Positions 33,671 through 40,125 of a DNA stretch of 64,000 nt are shown here, piece after piece. The position numbers and the translations under genes are program-made. Numbering within the stretch: position 1 is the first letter of the stretch; every line of letters begins with the position of its first letter. Under the pieces are notes generated by a model. The model was given only the letters and a program-made list of their open reading frames with translations, made no database searches and was not told the origin of the DNA. Location of the stretch: contig NZ_JAHRGM010000017.1 in assembly GCF_019097845.1 (NCBI RefSeq), forward strand, positions 1 through 64,000, read 5' to 3'. The DNA is from Sphingobium sp. AS12 (lineage in GTDB: Bacteria; Pseudomonadota; Alphaproteobacteria; Sphingomonadales; Sphingomonadaceae).

Positions 33671-34597
33671 ATGACCGACACCCACGCCCCCGCAATCGAG
33701 ATCACCAAGCTCACCAAAGTTTATAAGGGCGGCAAGCGCGCGCTCGACGGGATCAATCTGTCGATCCCGCGCGGCCAGATTTATGGCCTCCTCGGTCCCA
33801 ATGGCGCGGGCAAGTCGACCACGATCAATATCCTCGCGGGCATGGTCAACAAGACGTCGGGAACGGCCCGCATCTGGGGCTTCGACACGGACGTCAATCC
33901 GCGCAATGCGAAAAACTCGATCGGCATCGTGCCTCAGGAAATCGTGTTCGATCCCTTCTTCACCCCTTTTGAGACGCTGGAAAATCAGGCCGGCTATTAT
34001 GGCGTGCCCAAGGACAAGCGCCGGTCGATGGAATTGCTGCGCGCCGTCCATCTGGAGGACAAGGCGCACGCCTACGCCCGCACGCTTTCGGGCGGCATGA
34101 AGCGCCGCCTGCTGGTGGCCAAGGCGATGGTCCACTCACCCCCGATCCTGGTGCTGGACGAACCGACCGCTGGCGTCGATGTGCAATTGCGCCAGCAGCT
34201 CTGGGCCTATGTGCGTGAATTGAACGCCTTGGGCGTCACCATCGTGCTGACGACCCATTATCTCGAAGAAGCCGAGGAGCTGTGCGACCGTATCGGCATC
34301 ATCAACCATGGCCGCCTGATCGCCGACAAGCCGACCCGCGAACTGGTCGACATGGCGCTGGAAAAGGTGGTGCAGGTGACGGTGGACCGCGACATCGTGA
34401 CCGCGCCTGACGCCCCCTGTTTCGAGAAGGTCGAACTATCGGGCGACCGTACGCTCACCATCACCTATCTCAAGGACCGCGCCAATGCGGGCCAGGTGCT
34501 GAGCGCCGTGCAGGCCAGCGGCCTCGCCATCGTGGACGTGGTCACGCGCGACCCGGATCTGGAGGATGTTTTCCTCAATCTGACGGCGACGGCGTGA
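33671..34597 (+). CDS. ABC transporter ATP-binding protein
   Basis: A 308-residue ABC ATPase of the ABC-2/NodI-DrrA type. Walker A is GPNGAGKST, the Q-loop is IGIVPQE, the signature is LSGGMKRRL, and Walker B with catalytic Glu is ILVLDEPTAGVD; the H-loop is LTTHYLEEAEELC. The C-terminal 80 residues have the accessory fold of this group. No permease gene follows, although these ATPases usually sit beside one; the next gene encodes an unrelated lipoprotein. The substrate is unknown. Confidence 0.93.
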   Translation: MTDTHAPAIEITKLTKVYKGGKRALDGINLSIPRGQIYGLLGPNGAGKSTTINILAGMVNKTSGTARIWGFDTDVNPRNAKNSIGIVPQEIVFDPFFTPFETLENQAGYYGVPKDKRRSMELLRAVHLEDKAHAYARTLSGGMKRRLLVAKAMVHSPPILVLDEPTAGVDVQLRQQLWAYVRELNALGVTIVLTTHYLEEAEELCDRIGIINHGRLIADKPTRELVDMALEKVVQVTVDRDIVTAPDAPCFEKVELSGDRTLTITYLKDRANAGQVLSAVQASGLAIVDVVTRDPDLEDVFLNLTATA

Positions 34598-35016
34598 AAA
34601 AGTCTTGGCTGCCATGCTTATTTTTTCCTCTGGCCCTTCTGACGGCTTGCGACCGAAAGACCGAATGGAAAGAAACGTGGCCGCTGATGTCGTACAGTTT
34701 CGATGATGCCAAGCACAGCTATGTCGGTCTCAATTGTATGGGTATCCCCGTTCTAGCGCTGATAGGCGGGGATTGGCCAGCGGATGCCAAGCAGTTCACA
34801 CTGAATGTCGACGGGGTAGTCCGCAAAATAGAGATTTTTCGAGGACAGCATGGTCGCGCGATGATTATCGACGACCAAAAAATTGTCGCTTCTTTCACTG
34901 CCGCAAAACGAGAAATTATTTTTCGCGTCGGCAAAAACTGGGCCAGAAGCGTCCCGCCAAGTCCGCGACTTGAAGATGCCCGTCAACGCTGCCTGTCACG
35001 TAGCGCTCAGGCCTGA
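34594..35016 (+). CDS. Hypothetical lipoprotein
   Basis: 140 residues starting at GTG 34594, which overlaps the ABC ATPase stop (GTGA). The signal KKSWLPCLFFPLALLTAC ends in a lipobox with Cys at 19. The mature part has SYSFDDAKHSYVGLNCMG and FTLNVDGVVRKIEIFRGQHGR; I do not recognise a family. Base composition is visibly less GC-rich and codon use less biased than its neighbours, suggesting acquisition by transfer. It sits where the ABC permease would be expected. Confidence 0.7.
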   Translation: MKKSWLPCLFFPLALLTACDRKTEWKETWPLMSYSFDDAKHSYVGLNCMGIPVLALIGGDWPADAKQFTLNVDGVVRKIEIFRGQHGRAMIIDDQKIVASFTAAKREIIFRVGKNWARSVPPSPRLEDARQRCLSRSAQA

Positions 35017-35036
35017 ATTCATCGAGAGAATTAGCC

Positions 35037-36641
35037 ATGCCCACCACAACCCACGACGTCATCATCATCGGCTCCGGCGCAGCGGGGCTGACGGCCGCCA
35101 TCAACCTGGCGCAGGATCGCAAGGTGCTGGTGCTGGCCAAGGGTGCGCTGGATGGCGGGTCCACTAACTGGGCGCAGGGCGGCATTGCCGCGGTACTCGA
35201 TGCCGGTGACAGTTTCGAGGCGCATGTCGAAGATACGATGGTCGCAGGCGCGGGCCTGAACGATCGCGCTACCGTCGAGTTCGTCGTGTCCGAAGCCCCC
35301 GCCGCAATCGAGCGCCTCGCCAAACTCGGCGTCCCCTTCAATGCGGGCGAGGATTTTGGTGACCGCTGGCACCTGACGCGCGAGGGCGGGCATAGCCATC
35401 GCCGCATCGTCCATGTCGATGACGCCACCGGCCATGCGGTGCAGGTCGCCCTGCTGAAGGCTGCCCGCGCCAATCCCAACATCACCCTGGTCGAGGATCT
35501 GATCGCCATCGACCTCATCACCTCCCGCCATGGCGAGCGCTATTCGGGCGATGGCCATGTCTGGGGCGTCTATGCCTTCAACAAAAAGACCAAGCATGTC
35601 GATGCGCTGCTGGGCAAGGCGACGATCCTGTGCACCGGTGGCGCGGGCCGCACCTATCTCTTCTCGACAGCGCCGCGCGGCGCGACCGGCGACGGCATCG
35701 CCATGGCCTGGCGCGCGGGGTGCCGCGTGTCGAACATGGAAATGAACCAGTTTCACCCGACCTGCCTCTATAATCTGGAGGTCAAGAATTTCCTGATCAC
35801 CGAAGCGGTGCGTGGCGAGGGCGGCCATCTGAAACTCCCCCCCGGCGTGCCGGGCGGTGGCGAGCGCTTCATGCCCCGCTTCGACCCGCGTGAGGAACTG
35901 GCCCCGCGCGACGTGGTGGCCCGCGCCATCGACCATGAAATCAAGCGGCTGGGCCTTGATTATGTCCATCTCGACATCAGCCACAAGCCGCCGGAATTTG
36001 TGAAGCACCACTTTCCGACCATCTATGCCCGGCTGCTGGACCTGGACATCGACATCACCAAGGAGCCGATCCCGGTCGTCCCTGCGCAGCATTATACCTG
36101 CGGCGGGGTGGTGATCGACCTTGATGGCCGTACCGACCTGCCCGGCCTTTATGCTGCGGGCGAGGTGACCGAAAGCGGTCTCCATGGGGCCAATCGCCTG
36201 GCATCCAACTCGCTGCTCGAATGTTTCGTGTTCGGCGAAGCGGCGGCCAAACATATCCGCAATCACTGGGACGAACTGCCCGCCCCGCCACCGATCCGGC
36301 CATGGGACGAAAGCCGCGTCACCAACAGCGACGAAGAGGTCATCGTCCAGCATAACTGGAAGGAAATCCGCCGCTTCATGTGGGATTATGTCGGCATCGT
36401 CCGCACCACAAAGCGGCTGGAACGTGCCCAGCACCGCGTCGCCCTGTTGGCGCAGGAGGTCGATGATTATTACGGCAATTTCCGCGTGACCCCGGACCTG
36501 ATCGAATTACGCAACCTGCTGGAGGTCGCTCGGCTGATCGTCCGGTCTGCCCTCCATCGCAAGGAAAGCCGGGGACTGCACTATACGCTCGACTATCCTG
36601 AAACGCTGGAGGCTGCGGTGGATACAGTGTTGGCGCCGTAA
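35037..36641 (+). CDS. nadB: L-aspartate oxidase
   Basis: NadB oxidises L-aspartate to iminoaspartate, the first step of de novo NAD synthesis. 534 residues. It has the FAD-binding DVIIIGSGAAGLTAAINLA, GGSTNWAQGGIAAVLD, HTREGGHS-like HLTREGGHSHRRIVHVDDATG, FHPTCLYN, the catalytic-site TEAVRGEGG, YTCGGVVIDLDGRTDLPGLYAAGEV and HGANRLASNSLLECFVFG, all diagnostic. nadA and nadC are not adjacent. A hairpin follows that faces the other strand's transcript. Confidence 0.96.
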   Translation: MPTTTHDVIIIGSGAAGLTAAINLAQDRKVLVLAKGALDGGSTNWAQGGIAAVLDAGDSFEAHVEDTMVAGAGLNDRATVEFVVSEAPAAIERLAKLGVPFNAGEDFGDRWHLTREGGHSHRRIVHVDDATGHAVQVALLKAARANPNITLVEDLIAIDLITSRHGERYSGDGHVWGVYAFNKKTKHVDALLGKATILCTGGAGRTYLFSTAPRGATGDGIAMAWRAGCRVSNMEMNQFHPTCLYNLEVKNFLITEAVRGEGGHLKLPPGVPGGGERFMPRFDPREELAPRDVVARAIDHEIKRLGLDYVHLDISHKPPEFVKHHFPTIYARLLDLDIDITKEPIPVVPAQHYTCGGVVIDLDGRTDLPGLYAAGEVTESGLHGANRLASNSLLECFVFGEAAAKHIRNHWDELPAPPPIRPWDESRVTNSDEEVIVQHNWKEIRRFMWDYVGIVRTTKRLERAQHRVALLAQEVDDYYGNFRVTPDLIELRNLLEVARLIVRSALHRKESRGLHYTLDYPETLEAAVDTVLAP

Positions 36642-36675
36642 AAAAATGGCGCGGTCGCCGGGTCGGCGCCGCGCC
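36641..36675 (-). terminator. Terminator of the alpha/beta hydrolase transcript
   Basis: Read on the minus strand, GGCGCGG and CGGCG arms (36656-36675 with 36648-36668, one bulge) form a GC-rich hairpin, followed by a T6 run at 36646-36641. It lies directly after the nadB stop, so it can also stop nadB transcripts weakly. Confidence 0.65.
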
Positions 36676-36757
36676 TGAAGGTGGAGGAGGGAGGCGCTGA
36701 AAGCGCGTCCGGTATCTCCGCTCTAGCCTGGCCTGCCGCGACCCGCTTTGACGCGCG

Positions 36758-37603
36758 TCAAATATCCTTGAGGAAAGTGCCGAGCGCCGCATGAAAGCGC
36801 GCGGGCTGGTCGGCCATCACCATATGGCCGCTGGGACCGATCGCTCGCAGCACCGCATCCTTCTTGGGGGCATAGGCGGTGCGGAACCGGCTGGCGATGA
36901 TAGCGGCCTGCTCCCGGTCCGCGCCGACCGCATAGACCACTTCCAGCGGGACGTTCAGCCGCGCAAGTTGCGGGCCAAGGTCGATATTGGCCAGATCGCG
37001 CAAAGCGCTGGCGATGACATCGGGGTCGCTCCCCTTCGCACCGGGTGCCTGCCCGACCATCTGCGCCAGATAGCGCCGCCCCGCCACCGTTCCAGTCAGA
37101 TAGCCGCCCAGTTGATCGGCCAGAAAGCCAAGGCCACTGGCCGTGCCGCCGACCATCGCTGCCCCGGCCGGCAGCATATCGACCACCATCACCCGGCCCG
37201 CCACACCCTTCAGCCCCAGCATCATCGCCAGCGTGCCGCCCATCGAATGGCCGACGATCGCCGGGCGCTTCAAACCCGACGCTGTAATGTAGCGGGCGAT
37301 CTCCTCAGCCAGCGGCTGGACCAGCGGGCCGCTGGCATTACCCTCCGCCGCCAACCCGGCATAGCCGCGCACCTGCACCAGATGAAAACGATAGCCCGGC
37401 ACCGCGCCCAGTACGCCGTTCCAGATGCCCGGACCGCTGGCAAGCCCCGGAATCAGCAACACATCACGCCCCGAACCCCGCATAGTCACGGCGATCCGGC
37501 GCGAGGCAAAAGCTGCGGCCTGCGCCGTCCCGCTCCACAACAATCCGCCCGCTGCCAGCGCCCGGCCCAGCAGAGCGCGCCTGTCCATGCCTTGATCCAT
37601 CAT
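36758..37603 (-). CDS. Alpha/beta hydrolase, probably Tat-exported
   Basis: A 281-residue alpha/beta-fold hydrolase. MDRRALLGRALAAGGLLWSGTAQAAA is a twin-arginine-like signal with AQA cleavage, so the enzyme should act in the periplasm. The fold is marked by DVLLIPGLASGPGIWNGV (oxyanion), the nucleophile elbow GHSMGG with Ser, VVDMLPAG, and the catalytic His in GPSGHMVMADQPARF. Substrate is unknown. It may start at MMDQGMDRR (37603) or MDRR (37588). It is divergent from the beta-lactamase-like gene. Confidence 0.88.
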   Translation of the reverse strand: MMDQGMDRRALLGRALAAGGLLWSGTAQAAAFASRRIAVTMRGSGRDVLLIPGLASGPGIWNGVLGAVPGYRFHLVQVRGYAGLAAEGNASGPLVQPLAEEIARYITASGLKRPAIVGHSMGGTLAMMLGLKGVAGRVMVVDMLPAGAAMVGGTASGLGFLADQLGGYLTGTVAGRRYLAQMVGQAPGAKGSDPDVIASALRDLANIDLGPQLARLNVPLEVVYAVGADREQAAIIASRFRTAYAPKKDAVLRAIGPSGHMVMADQPARFHAALGTFLKDI

Positions 37604-37773
37604 GCCGCTCTATTGCCGCTCAGACGCTTAACCGCAACTGAGCGGACGCCGCTTTGTCCCGGTTCCCCGTTCAGCCTCCTTACATCGCATTTGTGGAATC
37701 ATTCGTCGCATCAGCCTTGCCCGCTTATCGGGTGGCTGCCCCTAAATGGCGCTTGCAGAGTGCGGGGAATGGA

Positions 37774-38907
37774 ATGAGATCGAATGATAGCCGGGGCGGT
37801 TCCGCGCGCCTGGTCCTGTTGATGGTGGCACTGTCCGCCTGTGTCAGCGCCCCCGAACCGCGCCCGGCGCAGGCCGCCGCCGCCGCGCCGCAGCGGGTAC
37901 AGCCCACGACCAATACATGGCCGATCCGTGAGGTCGCCAATCCGCCTCTGCCCTATCGCGAGATTGACCTGACCGAAACGCCCTCCCCCGCGCTGGTCAG
38001 CGTCGTGCGCAATCTGGGCCAGAGCTTCCGGGGCAAGGTCGGCATTGCGGTGCGGCGGGTCGGCGCCGACTGGACTGTGGCCTGGAACGGCAATGCTTTG
38101 TTCCCGCAACAAAGCGTGTCGAAACTCTGGGTAGCGATGACCTTTCTGGACGCGGTCGACCGGGGCAAGCTGCGGCTGACCGACACGACCACCATCACCC
38201 GCAACGACCTGACCCTGTTCCACCAGCCGACCGCCGCGATGGTCGGTACCAGCGGCTGGACCACCAGCTACTCCGACCTGATGCGCCGCGCGATGACCCA
38301 GAGCGACAATACCGCCAACGACACGCTGCTGCGCGCGGTCGGCGGGCCGGACGCCGTGCGTGGCTTTCTGGCGCGGCGGATGATCCGGGACATTCGCTTC
38401 GGGCCGGGCGAACGGCTGCTGCAATCAGCGACGGCGGGTCTCGACTGGCGGCAGGATTATGCAATCGGGCGCAATTTCTATGCCGCCCGCGCCAAGGTGC
38501 CGATGGCGGCGCGGGTGAAGGCGCTGGACAATTATCTCGCCAGCCCGCCCGACGGCGCGGCCCCCGCCTCGATCGTCCAGGCGCTGGCCAAGTTGAAACA
38601 GGGCGAGATGCTCTCATCCGCCTCGTCCCGCCTGTTGCTGTCGATCATGTCGGAAGCCAAGACCGGGCCACAACGGATCAAGGGCGGGGTGCCGCCGGGC
38701 TGGTCCTATCTGCACAAGACCGGCACGGGCCAAGACCTGCCACCACGCTCTACTGGCTTTAACGATATCGGCATCATGACCGCGCCCGATGGCACAAGCT
38801 ATGCGGTGGCGGTGATGATCGGCAGCACTACGGTCGGCATCCCCGAACGCTGGGCGCTGATGCAGGCGGTGGCCAAGGCGGTCGCGGCGAACCACGAGCC
38901 GAAATGA
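37774..38907 (+). CDS. Class A beta-lactamase-like serine hydrolase lipoprotein
   Basis: 377 residues from the ATG at 37774, with a lipoprotein signal (LVLLMVALSAC). The serine hydrolase core has SVSK (catalytic Ser and Lys), SDNTAND (the SDN loop) 60-odd residues later, and HKTGTG (the KTG motif). At the omega-loop position, 36 residues after SDN, GERLLQ gives a Glu matching Glu166 but with Gln in place of Asn170 (ExxLQ rather than ExxLN). About 65 extra N-terminal residues, low-complexity and Pro/Ala-rich, precede the domain. Beta-lactamase activity is possible but not certain. The family also includes uncharacterised esterase-like members. Confidence 0.85.
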   Translation: MRSNDSRGGSARLVLLMVALSACVSAPEPRPAQAAAAAPQRVQPTTNTWPIREVANPPLPYREIDLTETPSPALVSVVRNLGQSFRGKVGIAVRRVGADWTVAWNGNALFPQQSVSKLWVAMTFLDAVDRGKLRLTDTTTITRNDLTLFHQPTAAMVGTSGWTTSYSDLMRRAMTQSDNTANDTLLRAVGGPDAVRGFLARRMIRDIRFGPGERLLQSATAGLDWRQDYAIGRNFYAARAKVPMAARVKALDNYLASPPDGAAPASIVQALAKLKQGEMLSSASSRLLLSIMSEAKTGPQRIKGGVPPGWSYLHKTGTGQDLPPRSTGFNDIGIMTAPDGTSYAVAVMIGSTTVGIPERWALMQAVAKAVAANHEPK

Positions 38908-38908
38908 G

Positions 38909-38944
38909 ATAAGGGGCGTGCGCCGTATAGCGCCCGCCCCTTAT
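38909..38944. terminator. Bidirectional terminator
   Basis: ATAAGGGGCG (38909-38918) pairs with CGCCCCTTAT (38935-38944), with an inner GCGC/GCGC stem. It lies two bases after the beta-lactamase-like stop and 13 before the small membrane protein stop on the other strand. Confidence 0.8.
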
Positions 38945-38957
38945 TTGCCCGATAGCA

Positions 38958-39050
38958 TCAGTTGAGAACCAGCGCGAACATCGCGACTTGGCCGAGGAAG
39001 GCGACGCCAAGCGCGATCAGTATATTGGCGGGCTTGAGATACTGGGTCAT
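38958..39050 (-). CDS. Small single-pass membrane protein (30 residues)
   Basis: The reading frame from the ATG at 39050 encodes MTQYLKPANILIALGVAFLG, then QVAMFALVLN. One strongly hydrophobic segment fills most of it. AAGGA lies eight bases upstream, and a hairpin terminator follows its stop, so it looks like a real short gene between two larger ones. Upstream in-frame codons would add 41 polar residues of no likeness. Short proteins of this kind can act as regulators or subunits of membrane complexes; its partner is unknown. Confidence 0.55.
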   Translation of the reverse strand: MTQYLKPANILIALGVAFLGQVAMFALVLN

Positions 39051-39200
39051 GAAACCATCCTTCTGATAATGTGGGTGACCGGACCATCCGGCGACACCCT
39101 GTTGCCCGACTGCTCCTGCGCCCTGGCGATTTGCGCGCAAGCCCGATTGCGTCACGCAGCGATTCCCTTTCAAAATCCCCAGAAAAGCGCGACAGTGGCG

Positions 39201-39217
39201 GTTCGCGCTTCGCGAAC
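39201..39217 (+). promoter_or_regulatory. Palindrome ahead of the LytTR gene
   Basis: GTTCGCG-CTT-CGCGAAC is a perfect 7-bp inverted repeat ending one base before the GGGAGGGG ribosome site of the LytTR gene. It could be an operator or a leader hairpin. Confidence 0.4.
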
Positions 39218-39232
39218 GGGAGGGGACGATCC

Positions 39233-40027
39233 GTGAAACGGCTGCGGCGGACGATATTGGAACTATGGGCGATGCTGCCGCTGGCGGCGATCGCAGGCTT
39301 TCTGGGACCGTTCGGCACCTATCTGGCCGGCGACTTCGTCCATCGCACCGGGCGCTGGGGCCTGTTGTTGTTGGGGGCCTATATCGTCGTGCGGCCGACG
39401 ATGATCTTCTGGAGCTGGCTGGCCCGCGCGACCGCGCTGCCGCACGGCACCATCGTCTTTTGCGGATTGATGCTGTCGAGCATTCCCATGGCGCTTTTGT
39501 GGGAATGGGCGGGGATGGAGGAAGTGCGCCGGCTGGGCGGCTTTAGCGGCCTGCTACCCTTCACCGCCCTGTGCGCGGCGCTGATCATGGTCGTCGCCGC
39601 CTGGGCCGATCGGGCGGACGCGCATCTGCTGCGCTTTTACGATGGCACCATGTCCCGGCGAATCATCCCGGCTGCGACGCCCCCGCAGGGCGGCGTCCCG
39701 GCTGCCAGCCGTCCGCGCCTCTACGCCCGGCTCAGCCCGCGCTTTACCGGCGATATTGCCGCGCTGGAGAGCGAGGATCATTATGTCCGCGTCCACGGCC
39801 GGGGGCAGAGCGAATTGCTGCTCATCCGGCTGCGCGACGCCATTGCGGAAATGGACGCGACGCCGGGCGAGCAAACCCATCGCAGCTGGTGGGTCGCACG
39901 TGATGCTGTGGCGGAAACGCTGGGCAGCGGGCGCAACCGGGAAATCCGGCTGGCAAACGGTCTGCGCGTGCCGGTGGCGCGCGATTCGGTCGATCGGCTC
40001 CAGCAGTCGGGCTTTCTGTCGGCCTGA
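39233..40027 (+). CDS. Membrane-anchored LytTR-type transcriptional regulator
   Basis: 264 residues from the GTG at 39233, preceded by GGGAGGGG. Four hydrophobic segments (about residues 10-115) are followed by a C-terminal LytTR DNA-binding domain (about 155-260). Within it LSPRFTGDIAALESEDHYVRVHGRGQSELLLIRLRDAIAEM and HRSWWVARDAV match LytTR. This is a one-component membrane sensor layout common in sphingomonads. The gene is divergent from the 30-residue membrane protein, which is a candidate target. Upstream in-frame codons lack similarity. Confidence 0.87.
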   Translation: MKRLRRTILELWAMLPLAAIAGFLGPFGTYLAGDFVHRTGRWGLLLLGAYIVVRPTMIFWSWLARATALPHGTIVFCGLMLSSIPMALLWEWAGMEEVRRLGGFSGLLPFTALCAALIMVVAAWADRADAHLLRFYDGTMSRRIIPAATPPQGGVPAASRPRLYARLSPRFTGDIAALESEDHYVRVHGRGQSELLLIRLRDAIAEMDATPGEQTHRSWWVARDAVAETLGSGRNREIRLANGLRVPVARDSVDRLQQSGFLSA

Positions 40028-40066
40028 CGACTGGAGGGAGACGGCATAACCGGCAATTTTATGGTC

Positions 40067-40111
40067 GCATCGCTGATGCAGAAAAGCGGTTCCCACTTTT
40101 CTGCGCGATGC
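40067..40111. repeat. Palindromic repeat (AAAAGCGGTTCCCACTTTT type)
   Basis: GCATCGCTGATGCAGAAAAG (40067-40086) pairs imperfectly with CTTTTCTGCGCGATGC (40096-40111). Repeats with this GAAAAGTGGGAACCG-like centre are widespread in alphaproteobacteria. It sits between the LytTR gene and polA and contains an ATG (40108) that is not the likely polA start. Confidence 0.7.
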
Positions 40112-40125
40112 TCTATCCCCTCCCC

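Noticed and set aside
38909..38944. Small RNA gene
   Set aside because: The hairpin is symmetrical and lies between two convergent stop codons, so a bidirectional terminator explains it.
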